Below are positions 24,883 to 35,009 of a stretch of 64,000 nucleotides of DNA, piece by piece. The stretch spans positions 232,661-296,660 of the forward strand of contig NZ_JAOEGB010000006.1 of the NCBI RefSeq assembly GCF_025420585.1. The letters are read 5' to 3'. Under the pieces are notes generated by a model. The model saw only the letters and a list, made by a program, of their open reading frames with translations. It did not search any database and was not told where the DNA came from. The translations under genes were made by a program, and so were the position numbers. The DNA is from Planotetraspora sp. A-T 1434 (lineage in GTDB: Bacteria; Actinomycetota; Actinomycetes; Streptosporangiales; Streptosporangiaceae). Position 1 is the stretch's first letter. The number at the start of each line of letters is the position of its first letter.

Positions 24883-25728
24883 ATGTCCGTCCTTGAACTG
24901 GGGACGCCGGTCCGTACGGAGATCCGTCCCGGCCCGCAGCCCTCCCCGGCAGCTCAGAACCGGCGCCCACGCGGAAAGGCCTGGCAGCGCTGGATCAGCC
25001 CGCTCGTCCTCGTCGTCGTCTGGCAGATCGCGAGCAGCACCGGCCTGCTGCCGGAACGCCTGCTCGCCGCGCCCTCCACGGTCGCCACGACGGCGGTCGA
25101 CCTGGTCCAGTCCGGCACGCTCCTCACGGCCATCGCCGTGTCGCTCCAGCGGGTGCTGATCGGGTTCGCCGGCGGCGGGCTCGCGGGCGTCGGCCTGGCG
25201 CTGGTCGCCGGGCTCAGCCACAAAGGCGAGAACGCGGTCGACCCGATCATGCAGATGCTCCGCGCGCTGCCGTTCTTCGGGCTGATCCCGCTGTTCATCC
25301 TCTGGTTCGGCATCGGCGAGACTCCCAAGGTCCTGCTCGTGGCGCTCGCGGTGTCATTTCCCCTCTACCTGAACACCTTCGCGGGCATCCGGGGGGTGGA
25401 CGCCAAGCTGGCCGAGGTCGCGCGGACGGTCCGGCTCAGCAAGACCCAGCTGATCCGGCACATCGTGCTGCCGGGCGCGCTCCCGCAGACGCTCGTCGGC
25501 CTGCGGCAGAGCCTCGGCGTCGCGTGGCTCGCGCTCATCGTCGCCGAGCAGGTCAACGCCAACGCCGGTCTCGGCTACATGATCAACGATGCCCGGGAGT
25601 TCCTCCGGACCGACGTGATCGTCGTGGGGCTCCTCGTCTACAGCGCCCTCGGCCTGCTGACCGACGCCCTGGTCCGGCTACTGGAGAGGAGGGCGCTGAC
25701 GTGGCGACGCGAGTTCCTGTCCAAGTGA
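24883..25728 (+). CDS. ssuC: Alkanesulfonate ABC transporter permease SsuC
   Basis: About 281 residues with a basic soluble N-terminus and six or so membrane helices. LPFFGLIPLFILWFGIGETPKVLLVAL and the EAA-type loop around VDAKLAEVARTVRLSKTQLIRHIVLPGALPQTLVGLRQSLGVAW are typical of the SsuC/TauC permease group. ATG 24883 is preferred to the upstream TTG 24871, which overlaps the GAGGT ribosome site. It heads ssuC-ssuB-ssuA-ssuD, which together import and desulfonate organosulfonates when sulfate is scarce. Confidence 0.92.
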   Translation: MSVLELGTPVRTEIRPGPQPSPAAQNRRPRGKAWQRWISPLVLVVVWQIASSTGLLPERLLAAPSTVATTAVDLVQSGTLLTAIAVSLQRVLIGFAGGGLAGVGLALVAGLSHKGENAVDPIMQMLRALPFFGLIPLFILWFGIGETPKVLLVALAVSFPLYLNTFAGIRGVDAKLAEVARTVRLSKTQLIRHIVLPGALPQTLVGLRQSLGVAWLALIVAEQVNANAGLGYMINDAREFLRTDVIVVGLLVYSALGLLTDALVRLLERRALTWRREFLSK

Positions 25729-26459
25729 GCGATACCGCCCGGCAGCCGGTGGCGTCCGTACGCGACCTCACCCGCAGGTTCGGCGAGCGGACGGTGCTGG
25801 ACCGGCTCGACCTGGAAATCGGGAGGGGCGAGTTCATCGCCCTGCTGGGCCGCAGCGGATCCGGCAAGTCCACCCTGCTGCGCGCGCTCGCCGGGCTGGA
25901 CGGCGAGGTCGAGGGCGGCCTGACCGTGACCGACTCAGTCGCCGTGGCCTTCCAGGAACCGCGCCTGATCCCCTGGAAGCGGGTCCACGCCAACATCACG
26001 CTCGGCCTGCCGGGGAAAGGCGCCGCACAGGGCCCGAAGGAGCGGGCGGACGCCGCGCTGGCGGAGGTCGGGCTGTCCGAGCGGGCCGGCGCGTGGCCGC
26101 TCACGCTCTCCGGCGGCGAGGCGCAGCGGGCCAGCCTGGCCCGCGCCCTGGTCCGCGAGCCCGAGCTGCTGCTGCTCGACGAGCCGTTCAGCGCCCTCGA
26201 CGCGCTGACCCGGATCACCATCCACCAGCTCGTCCTCCAACTGTGGTCGGTACACCGGCCGGCCGTGCTGCTGGTCACCCACGACGTGGACGAGGCGCTG
26301 CTGCTGGCCGACCGAGTCCTCGTCCTCGACGAGGGCCGCATCGCCCACGACTCCGCCGTCTCCACACCGCGTCCCCGCCACCGCGACGACCCCGATCTGC
26401 TGTCGCTCCGCGCCACCCTCCTCTCCGCTCTCGGCGTGTCCCCCGAAGGAAGCTCATGA
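25701..26459 (+). CDS. ssuB: Alkanesulfonate ABC transporter ATP-binding protein SsuB
   Basis: A 252-residue ATPase. Walker A is GRSGSGKST (residues 50-58), the signature LSGGEAQRASLARALV, and Walker B LLLLDEPFSALD, followed by the switch His in LLVTHDVDEALLL. AFQEPRLIPWKRV after the Q-loop is the TauB/SsuB hallmark. GTG 25701 is chosen because GAGAGGAGGG lies 8 bases upstream; it overlaps the ssuC end by 28 bp. A later GTG (25725) is possible. Its stop overlaps the ssuA start. Confidence 0.94.
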   Translation: MATRVPVQVSDTARQPVASVRDLTRRFGERTVLDRLDLEIGRGEFIALLGRSGSGKSTLLRALAGLDGEVEGGLTVTDSVAVAFQEPRLIPWKRVHANITLGLPGKGAAQGPKERADAALAEVGLSERAGAWPLTLSGGEAQRASLARALVREPELLLLDEPFSALDALTRITIHQLVLQLWSVHRPAVLLVTHDVDEALLLADRVLVLDEGRIAHDSAVSTPRPRHRDDPDLLSLRATLLSALGVSPEGSS

Positions 26460-27496
26460 CCAGGAACATGACCCGCAATATGACCCGGAATATGACCCGG
26501 AAACTGCTCGCCGCGCTCCTCCTCACCGTCTCCCTCGCTTCCCTCGGTACGGCCTGTGCAAACACCGGCTCCACCAACGACTCGGCCGCCGGAAAGCCGG
26601 CCGGTGGCTCCGGTGCGGGCGTGACTCTGCGCGTGGGCGACCAGAAGGCCGGGGTGCAGGCGGTGCTCAAGGCCGCCGGGCTGCTCGACGGGACGCCCTA
26701 CGCGATCACGTGGTCCCAGTTCCCGTCCGGCCCGCCGCTGCTGGAAGCGGTGAACGCGGGAGCGATCGACATCGGCGGCGTCGGCAACACCCCGCCGGTC
26801 TTCGCCGCCGCCGCCGGCTCCAAGATCACGGTGGTCGCCGCCTACCAGCAGAAGCCCGCGGCGCTCTCGATCGTGGTGCCCGAGGGGTCCGCGATCACCT
26901 CTCCCGCCCAGTTCAAGGGCAAGAAGATCGCGGTGGCCAAGGGCAGCGCGTCGCACTACCACCTGCTGGCCGTCCTGAAGAAGGAGGGCCTGTCGTTCAA
27001 GGACATCCAGCCGCAGTATCTCCAGCCCGCCGACGCGCTCGCGGCCTTCACGTCCGGCACGGTCGACGCGTGGGCCATCTGGGACCCGTTCGCCGCCCAG
27101 GTGAAGATCCAGAACAAGGCGAAGCCGGTCGTCGACGGCAACGGCTATGTCAGCGGGCTGAGCTTCGAGGTCGCCTCCCCCGCGGCGGTCACCGGGAAGG
27201 AGGCGGCCATCCGCGACTTTCTCACCCGGCTCGCCAAGGCGCGGACCTGGGCCGCGTCCCACCAGGCCGAGTGGGCCAAGGTGTGGGCGAAGGAGACCGG
27301 CCTCCCGGCGGATGTCGCGAACGCCGCGGTGGTCAACTCCGTCGCCACCCCGATCGCGATCGACGACTCCGTCGTGACATCCCAGCAGGAGGTCGCCGAC
27401 GCGTTCACGGCCGAGGGCCTGATCCCGGGCAGCGTGAAGTTCTCCGGCTTCGTCGACAACCGGTTCAACGACGTCGTGGGGAAGGCACAGCAGTGA
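26456..27496 (+). CDS. ssuA: Alkanesulfonate-binding lipoprotein SsuA
   Basis: A 346-residue periplasmic-type binding protein. The start is unusual: four 12-bp tandem units each encode MTRN/MTRK, giving four in-frame ATGs (26456, 26468, 26480, 26492) before the hydrophobic signal KLLAALLLTVSLASLGTAC; the Cys suggests lipid anchoring although the lipobox is weak. LRVGDQKAGVQAVLKAAGLLDGTPYAITWSQFPSGPP and IDIGGVGNTPPVFAAAAG are the SsuA family signatures. ATG 26456 overlaps the ssuB stop (ATGA), so it is listed, but any of the four ATGs could be used. Confidence 0.93.
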   Translation: MTRNMTRNMTRNMTRKLLAALLLTVSLASLGTACANTGSTNDSAAGKPAGGSGAGVTLRVGDQKAGVQAVLKAAGLLDGTPYAITWSQFPSGPPLLEAVNAGAIDIGGVGNTPPVFAAAAGSKITVVAAYQQKPAALSIVVPEGSAITSPAQFKGKKIAVAKGSASHYHLLAVLKKEGLSFKDIQPQYLQPADALAAFTSGTVDAWAIWDPFAAQVKIQNKAKPVVDGNGYVSGLSFEVASPAAVTGKEAAIRDFLTRLAKARTWAASHQAEWAKVWAKETGLPADVANAAVVNSVATPIAIDDSVVTSQQEVADAFTAEGLIPGSVKFSGFVDNRFNDVVGKAQQ

Positions 27497-28602
27497 GGTT
27501 CCACTGGTTCCTGCCCACGACGGGCGACAGCCGGGCGATCGTCGGCGGCGGCCACGGGCTCCACCGGGGCCACGGCCATCCCACGGCCAGCGTGTACCGC
27601 CCGCCCTCGATCGACTACCTGGGCCAGATCGCCCGCTCCGCCGAGCAACTCGGCTTCGAGGCCGTGCTGACCCCGACGGGCACCTTCTGCGAGGACGCCT
27701 GGCTGGTCACGGCCGCCCTTACCCAGGTCACGAAGCGGCTGAAGTTCCTCGTCGCGTTCCGGCCCGGGTTCCTGTCGCCGACGCTGGCCGCCCAGATGGC
27801 CGCGACGTACCAGCGGCTCTCCGGCGGGCGGCTGCTGCTCAACGTGGTCACCGGCGGCGAGGCCACCGAGCAGAAGCGGTTCGGCGACCACCTCTCCAAG
27901 GACGAGCGGTACGCCAGGACCGACGAGTTCCTGTCCATCGTCCGGGGCGCGTGGGACGGGCCGTTCGACTTCACCGGCAAGCACTACGACGTCGAGGGCG
28001 CGATGGTGGCCGAGCGGCCCGATCCCGTCCCCGAGTTGTACTTCGGCGGCTCCTCGGCCGCCGCCGGGCCGGTCGCGGCCAAGCACGTGAACGTCTACCT
28101 GACGTGGGGCGAGCCGCCCGAGCAGGTGGCGGCGAAGCTCGACTGGATCCGCGAGCTGGCGGCCGCCGAGAACCGCACGCTGCGGTTCGGCATCCGCCTG
28201 CACGTGATCGCCCGGGACACGGCCGACGAGGCCTGGGCTGAGGCCGGGCGGCTGCTGGAGCGGATCGACCCCAAGGACATCGAGTCCGCCCGGAAGATCC
28301 TCGGCCGCAGCGAGTCGGTCGGCCAGCAGCGGATGCTCGCCCTGCATGAGGGATTCCGCGGCGGGAAGGCCCGCGACCTGGAGATCTACCCGAATCTCTG
28401 GGCCGGCGTCGGCCTGGTCCGCGGCGGGGCGGGCACGGCCCTGGTCGGCAGCCACGGGGAGGTCGCCGACCTGGTGGAGGAGTACGCCTCGCTGGGGATC
28501 GAGGAGTTCGTCCTGTCCGGGTACCCCCATCTGGAGGAGGCCTACTGGTTCGGCGAGGGCGTGCTGCCCGAGCTCCGCCGGCGTGGCGTGCTCCCGTCCT
28601 GA
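27493..28602 (+). CDS. ssuD: FMNH2-dependent alkanesulfonate monooxygenase SsuD
   Basis: A 369-residue luciferase-fold enzyme that cleaves the C-S bond of alkanesulfonates to give sulfite and an aldehyde. FHWFLPTTGDSRAIVGG is the family start; LGFEAVLTPTGTFCEDAWLVTAAL contains the active-site Cys region, and LLLNVVTGGEATEQKRFGDHLSKDERYARTDEF and PELYFGGSSAAAGPVAAKHV follow. GTG 27493 overlaps the ssuA stop (GTGA). The reducing partner SsuE is not in the window. The stop codon lies inside a 17-bp tandem duplication. Confidence 0.95.
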   Translation: MRFHWFLPTTGDSRAIVGGGHGLHRGHGHPTASVYRPPSIDYLGQIARSAEQLGFEAVLTPTGTFCEDAWLVTAALTQVTKRLKFLVAFRPGFLSPTLAAQMAATYQRLSGGRLLLNVVTGGEATEQKRFGDHLSKDERYARTDEFLSIVRGAWDGPFDFTGKHYDVEGAMVAERPDPVPELYFGGSSAAAGPVAAKHVNVYLTWGEPPEQVAAKLDWIRELAAAENRTLRFGIRLHVIARDTADEAWAEAGRLLERIDPKDIESARKILGRSESVGQQRMLALHEGFRGGKARDLEIYPNLWAGVGLVRGGAGTALVGSHGEVADLVEEYASLGIEEFVLSGYPHLEEAYWFGEGVLPELRRRGVLPS

Positions 28603-28631
28603 TATACCGCTTGTCCTGATATACCGCTTGT
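28598..28631. repeat. 17-bp tandem duplication across the ssuD stop
   Basis: TCCTGATATACCGCTTG occurs twice in immediate succession; the first copy includes the ssuD TGA (28600-28602). No hairpin is formed. One of several short tandem duplications at gene ends in this window. Confidence 0.9.
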
Positions 28632-28692
28632 CCAGCTATGCCGCCGTACGGCAGAGTCGTCCCGCTCACCATCGACCGGGAGGACCCCCAGC

Positions 28693-30006
28693 GTGCCGCG
28701 TGGCCCGATCCTGCTGATCTGCCTGCTGTTCTCTCTCCTCCTGCCGGGGACGGCCGCCGCCGCCCCGGCCGGGCAGAGCGACGACGGCATCCTGGCGAAG
28801 CTCAAGGCCGTCCATGGGCTGAAGGTCGTGTCGAAGAAGCGGGTATCCGAGAAGTACACCCTCTTCACGCTGACCTTCACCCAGCCGGTCGACCACCGGC
28901 ACCCCGGCGCGGGGACCTTCCAACAGCGGCTGAACATCATGCACCGGTCGGCCTCCCTGCCGACCGTGCTCTTCACCAGCGGTTACTCCCTGTACGGCGG
29001 GAGCCGTCTCAGCGAGCCGTCGAGGATCCTGGGCGGCAACGAGGTCGCGGTCGAGCACCGGTTCTTCGGCGCCTCCACGCCCAAGCCGAAGGACTGGACG
29101 AAGCTCGACATCTGGCAGGAGGCGAGCGACGAGCACGCGATCGTCCAGGCGCTCAAGCCCGTCTACACGGGCAACTGGATCGCCACCGGGGGCAGCAAGG
29201 GGGGCATGACGGCCGTCTACCACCGCCGCTTCTACCCCGGTGACGTCAGCGGCGTCGTGGCGTACGTCGCCCCCGACGACGCCGTCAACTCCGACGACAG
29301 GCGCTACGAGGAGTTCTTCACCCACGTGGGCACCCCCGCGTGCCGTACGGCGCTGCGGAACGTGCAGCGGGAGGCGCTGAAGCGGCGGGCCAGACTCGTG
29401 CCGAGGCTCAAGGCCCTCGCGAAGCGGGACGGCCTCACCTTCACCAGGACCGTGGGCAGCGCCGACCGCTCCTTCGAGCTCAGCGTGCTCGACTCCGTCT
29501 GGACCTTCTGGCAATACTTCGGCACGCGCTACTGCGGCGGCATCCCGCGCAGGAGCGCGTCGGACGCCGCGATCTTCCGGTGGGTCGACAAGATCCAGCA
29601 GTGGTACGTCTACACCGACCAGGGCATCGCCCCCTACCTCGGCTACTACTACCAGGCGGCCACCCAGCTCGGCTGGGCCACGCTGGGCTTCGGCCACCTG
29701 AAGGGCCTGCTCCGCTACCCCGGGCTCTACCAGGCCGACTCCAGCCTGCCGAAGTCCCTGCGGTCGCGGTACGACGGCGCGGCGATGAAGGACGTCGACG
29801 GCTGGGTGGCCACGCGGTCGGACGAGATGATGTTCGTCTACGGGGAGTACGACCCGTGGAGCGCCGAGCGGTTCACCCCCCGGGGCGGCGACTGCCACGT
29901 GTTCGTCGCCCCCAAGGGCAACCACGGAGCGAGCATCGCCACGCTCTCCGCCGCCGACGAGGAGAAGGCCACCGCGGTGCTCAGCCGATGGGCCGGGGTG
30001 AGCTGA
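28693..30006 (+). CDS. Secreted S37-family tripeptidyl aminopeptidase
   Basis: A 437-residue secreted serine peptidase of the PS-10/S37 family, known in streptomycetes as mycelium tripeptidyl aminopeptidase. A signal peptide (LLICLLFSLLLPGTAAAAPA) leads into FTLTFTQPVDHRHPGAGTFQQRL, the family hallmark. The triad appears as Ser in ATGGSKGGMTA (about residue 168), Asp in GEYDPWSAERF (about 387) and His in KGNHGASIATL (about 411). GTG 28693 follows GGGAGG at 8 bases. It probably trims tripeptides from proteins outside the cell; single-gene transcript by appearance. Confidence 0.93.
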   Translation: MPRGPILLICLLFSLLLPGTAAAAPAGQSDDGILAKLKAVHGLKVVSKKRVSEKYTLFTLTFTQPVDHRHPGAGTFQQRLNIMHRSASLPTVLFTSGYSLYGGSRLSEPSRILGGNEVAVEHRFFGASTPKPKDWTKLDIWQEASDEHAIVQALKPVYTGNWIATGGSKGGMTAVYHRRFYPGDVSGVVAYVAPDDAVNSDDRRYEEFFTHVGTPACRTALRNVQREALKRRARLVPRLKALAKRDGLTFTRTVGSADRSFELSVLDSVWTFWQYFGTRYCGGIPRRSASDAAIFRWVDKIQQWYVYTDQGIAPYLGYYYQAATQLGWATLGFGHLKGLLRYPGLYQADSSLPKSLRSRYDGAAMKDVDGWVATRSDEMMFVYGEYDPWSAERFTPRGGDCHVFVAPKGNHGASIATLSAADEEKATAVLSRWAGVS

Positions 30007-30018
30007 CGCCCGCACCCT

Positions 30019-30042
30019 GCCCTCTTACACGCCCTCTTACAC
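30019..30042. repeat. 12-bp tandem duplication across the PH-gene stop
   Basis: GCCCTCTTACAC is present twice head to tail; the second copy contains the TAA stop (minus strand, 30037-30039) of the PH-domain gene. It lies in the short gap after the S37 gene. Confidence 0.85.
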
Positions 30043-30489
30043 CCGGTCGGGGGCCTCTCCGCGGTCCCGGATGAGGGCGCTCAGCTCGGCGACGGCCTTG
30101 CGGGACCGCTCCCGCTCGGTGCTCTGGATCCCCATCGCGCCGAGGGTGAGCCCGCTGGCCAGGTCCAGCTTCGGCCACGGGTCGCCCTCGACCATGGTGA
30201 CGTCGATCACCTCCGGCCACTCGTAGCGGTGGACCTTGAGCGCGTTCACCACAGTGATCCCCCGCTCGTCGGCCGTGACCCGGAGCCGGCCGAGCAGGTG
30301 CAGCACGCCCGCCACGAGGCAGCCGAACGCGACCATGCCGAGCCGGTCCGGCAGCTTGAACTGCGGCGGCAGCATGGCCGCGAGGACCACTGAGCCCACC
30401 ACCATCACGACCGCCAGGCCGTACGCGATGATCCGGGCGCGCCGGGGACGCCACGTCACCGGCAGTGGTGGCGGCGTGCGGTCAGCCAT
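30037..30489 (-). CDS. PH-domain membrane protein after ribH
   Basis: A 150-residue protein with two membrane helices (about residues 21-40 and 46-65) followed by a bacterial PH-like domain: LRVTADERGITVVNALKVHRYEWPEVIDVTMVEGDPWPKLDLASGL. Such proteins commonly follow ribH in actinobacteria. ATG 30489 is chosen because GAGGGAG lies 5 bases upstream; an in-frame ATG at 30519 next to the repeat element has no ribosome site. Function unknown. Confidence 0.85.
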   Translation of the reverse strand: MADRTPPPLPVTWRPRRARIIAYGLAVVMVVGSVVLAAMLPPQFKLPDRLGMVAFGCLVAGVLHLLGRLRVTADERGITVVNALKVHRYEWPEVIDVTMVEGDPWPKLDLASGLTLGAMGIQSTERERSRKAVAELSALIRDRGEAPDRV

Positions 30490-30519
30490 GACGGCTCCCT
30501 CGGAGGGCTGCGCACTCAT

Positions 30520-32414
<1,895 letters not shown>

Positions 32415-32418
<4 letters not shown>

Positions 32419-33047
32419 ACGGTCACGGCCTCCAGCCTGCGGGACTGGCGCAACCAGTCACGGAACCCAAAAACAACCATCACGAAGAACAGGCCGTACA
32501 CGGCGCCGGAGACCACCAGGTGCGAGGTGAAGGCCAGCGGCACACCGACGAGGTCGACGGCCACCCAGATCACCCAGAAGTCGACCAGGGCGCGGCCCTG
32601 CGCCCAGGTCGCGACGGCGCTTCCGGCGAAGATGTAGGCGTCCGGCCAGGGCGCCCAGGAGATGTTCAGGCCGCGGGAGTTGAGGAAGGTGAACAGCAGC
32701 GCCACCGCGACCGTCCCGGCGGCCATCGCGGCGACGAGCAGCGCCCTCTCGCGGGGAGAGGCCGACCGGATGGCCAGCGTGCCGCCGTCGCGGGTGCCCC
32801 TCGACCAGCGGAACCAGCCGTAGACCGCGAGCACGCCGAACAGCACCTGCTTGAGCGCGTTGCCGGTGATGTGCGCGTTGACGGACGCCACGAACAGCAG
32901 CGCGGACCCGGCGAGCTGCACCGGCCACGTCCAGATCGACTTCCTGATGGCCAGCCAGACCGTCACGAGCGCGCACGCGTTGCCGATCAGGTCGGTCCAG
33001 TAGACGTGCTGCCCGAAGACGTCGAACCCGGCCGTCGCCCAGTTCAT
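32415..33047 (-). CDS. ribM: RibM (PnuC-like) riboflavin transporter
   Basis: A 210-residue membrane protein with about seven hydrophobic segments of the PnuC fold. [44 protein letters not shown] resembles the streptomycete RibM start, where RibM lies in the ribE-ribM-ribBA-ribH operon and imports riboflavin and roseoflavin. The FMN riboswitch upstream and the same gene order favour flavin rather than nicotinamide riboside as substrate. It overlaps ribE and ribBA by 4 bp each (ATGA type). Substrate is inferred. Confidence 0.88.
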
Positions 33048-33640
33048 GCGCGGGCCCCGGCGGTGAGCTTCTCGACGTACTTGGCGATGATGTCGACCTC
33101 CAGGTTGACCGGTTCCCCGGGCTGCTTGCGGCCGAGCGTGGTGAGGTCGAGCGTGGTGGGGATCAGGCTGACCGCGAAGGCCTCGGCGTCCACCCCCACC
33201 ACGGTCAGGCTGACGCCGTCCACCGCGATCGACCCCTTCTCCACGACGTAGCGGTTCAGGGCCTCGGGCAGCGAGAGCCGTACGACCTCCCAGTGCTCGC
33301 CGGGCTCGCGGGACAGCACCACGCCGGTGCCGTCCACGTGGCCCTGCACGATGTGGCCGCCGAGGCGCTGGTCGGCGCGTACGGCGCGCTCCAGGTTGAC
33401 CCGGGAGCCGGGCCGCAGCACGCCCAGGGACGACCGGTCCAGGGTCTCCTTCATGACGTCGGCGGTGAACACGTCGCCCTCGACGTCCGCCACCGTGAGG
33501 CAGACGCCGTTGACCGCGATCGAGTCGCCGTGCCGCGCGTCGCCCGTGACGACCGCCCCGCGGACCGACAGGCGGGCCGCATCGCTCTGCGGCTCGACCC
33601 CGACGACCTCGCCGAGCTCCTCGACGATTCCGGTGAACAT
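33044..33640 (-). CDS. ribE: Riboflavin synthase alpha chain RibE
   Basis: A 198-residue enzyme that dismutates two lumazines to riboflavin. It has the two-fold internal repeat of the family: MFTGIVEELGEV with SIAVNGVCLTVADV in the first half, and GHIVQGHVDGTGVV with SIAVDGVSLTVVGVDAEAFAVSLIPTTL in the second. The C-terminal helix drives trimerisation. ATG 33640 follows the ribD stop with no gap, and its stop overlaps the ribM start. Confidence 0.96.
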   Translation of the reverse strand: MFTGIVEELGEVVGVEPQSDAARLSVRGAVVTGDARHGDSIAVNGVCLTVADVEGDVFTADVMKETLDRSSLGVLRPGSRVNLERAVRADQRLGGHIVQGHVDGTGVVLSREPGEHWEVVRLSLPEALNRYVVEKGSIAVDGVSLTVVGVDAEAFAVSLIPTTLDLTTLGRKQPGEPVNLEVDIIAKYVEKLTAGARA

Positions 33641-34750
33641 TCAGTGCTCCTTAGCTGGTGCCGGCCCGAGGATGACCCTGAGGTCCGGCCCGATGGGGGT
33701 GACTTCTTCGAAGCCGAGGCGGTGGATCTCGCCGATGGTGGCCGCTCCGGCGGGCCCGAGCGCCGCGGCTCCGGCGCCGAGCAGGGCGGGCGCGAGGTAG
33801 CCGACGACCCGATCGACCAGGCCCTCCCTGACGAACGAGCCGGCGAGCCTCGGCCCGCCTTCGAGCAGCACGCTCACGATCTGCCTCCCGTGCAGCTCAG
33901 CCATGAGCGCGTGGAGATCTATTCCGCCCTCCGCGCGCGGCAGCCGTACGGCGTCGCCGAGGTGCGGGGGGACGTCGGCGTCGGCCGCGACGGCCACCAG
34001 CGTCGGGGCCTCGCCGTCCAGGACGCGGGCGGACGCGGGGGTCCGGGCGCCGGGGTCGACGACCACGCGCAGCAGCGGCGGCCTCTCCCGGGACGCGGTC
34101 CTGATCGTGAGGCGGGGGTCGTCGGCGAGGACGGTGCCGATCCCGGCCACGATGGCGTCGCTCTCGGCGCGCAGCCGCTGCACGTCCTCGCGGGCCTCGG
34201 CGGAGGTGATCCACTGGCTGGTGCCGTCCTCCGCGGCGGACCGCCCGTCGAGGGTCGCCGCGAACTTCCACGTCACGTACGGCCGGCGCCTCCGGACGGA
34301 GGTCAGCCAGGCCGCGTTGCCCCGCTCGGCCTCCTCGGTCAGGACGCCGGTGTCCACCCGGACCCCGTGCGCGCGGAGCGTCCCGGCCCCTCCGGCGGCC
34401 ACGGGGTTGGGGTCGGGGACGGCGATGACGACCCTCGCCACGCCCGCGTCGAGCAGCGCGCCGGCGCACGGCCCTGTCCTGCCGGTGTGGTTGCAGGGCT
34501 CAAGGGTGACGTAGGCGGTGCCGCCCCGGGCCCGGTCGCCCGCCTCCCGCAGGGCCACGACCTCGGCGTGCGGCCCGCCGGCGTAGGCGTGGAAGCCCTC
34601 CCCCACGACCTCGCCGGACGCGTCGAGGATCACGCACCCGACGACGGGGTTGGGGCTGGTGCCGCCGAGGCCGCGGGCGGCCAGCGCCACCGCGCGCAGC
34701 ATGTGGCGGTCGTCGGACGGCTCGCCGCCTTGCGGAATCTTTTCGCTCAC
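33641..34750 (-). CDS. ribD: Bifunctional riboflavin deaminase-reductase RibD
   Basis: A 369-residue enzyme. The N-terminal deaminase domain has TSPNPVVGCVILD, the zinc ligands in PHAEVVAL and TLEPCNHTGRTGPC; the C-terminal reductase domain has KFAATLDGRSAAEDGTSQWITSAEAREDVQRLRAESDAI and SVLLEGGPRLAGSFV. GTG 34750 is chosen since AGAGGAAG lies upstream and the family length fits; the frame is open further upstream into the riboswitch leader but that part is not coding. First gene of the rib operon. Confidence 0.95.
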   Translation of the reverse strand: MSEKIPQGGEPSDDRHMLRAVALAARGLGGTSPNPVVGCVILDASGEVVGEGFHAYAGGPHAEVVALREAGDRARGGTAYVTLEPCNHTGRTGPCAGALLDAGVARVVIAVPDPNPVAAGGAGTLRAHGVRVDTGVLTEEAERGNAAWLTSVRRRRPYVTWKFAATLDGRSAAEDGTSQWITSAEAREDVQRLRAESDAIVAGIGTVLADDPRLTIRTASRERPPLLRVVVDPGARTPASARVLDGEAPTLVAVAADADVPPHLGDAVRLPRAEGGIDLHALMAELHGRQIVSVLLEGGPRLAGSFVREGLVDRVVGYLAPALLGAGAAALGPAGAATIGEIHRLGFEEVTPIGPDLRVILGPAPAKEH

Positions 34751-34829
34751 CCCGGGTCTTCCTCTCGCCTGCCACGGCGGGCCCCGGGGGTGGACGGGTG
34801 GGGCCGGATCGCGGCCACCGCACCACGTC

Positions 34830-34866
34830 AACGGACGCACGGTGCCTGACGGCACGGTCGTCCGTT
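34830..34866 (-). terminator. Expression-platform hairpin below the FMN aptamer
   Basis: AACGGACG and CGTCCGTT form the outer 8-bp stem and GGTGCC/GGCAC the inner one, with a TGAC loop region, immediately after the aptamer on the minus strand and about 80 bases before ribD. It is a likely terminator or regulatory stem of the riboswitch, although no U-tract follows. Confidence 0.5.
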
Positions 34867-34872
34867 CGCGCG

Positions 34873-35009
34873 CTTCCTCCCATCCGGACTTTCACCGTCG
34901 GTCCCGGAATCTCACCAGGTCCACCGGCCGATGGCTTCGGCCGGGTCGCGGACTGCCACCCTGTCGGGTGTCACCGCCGGTTCGGAATTACACCGACCCC
35001 GGAGCACGC
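34873..35009 (-). promoter_or_regulatory. FMN riboswitch (RFN element)
   Basis: The minus strand shows the RFN aptamer conserved strings in order: GGGGTCGGTGTAATTCCGA, ACCGGCGGTGA, CAGTCCGCGACCC, GGTGGACCTGGTGAGATTCC, GGGACCGACGGTGAAAGTCC, GGATGGGAG. These form the six-way FMN-binding junction. It would reduce expression of the whole ribD-ribE-ribM-ribBA-ribH operon when FMN is high. About 120 bases separate it from the ribD start. Confidence 0.97.

Noticed and set aside
34751..34855. N-terminal extension of RibD into the leader
   Set aside because: The frame is open but runs into the riboswitch expression platform and lacks homology; GTG 34750 has a ribosome site.
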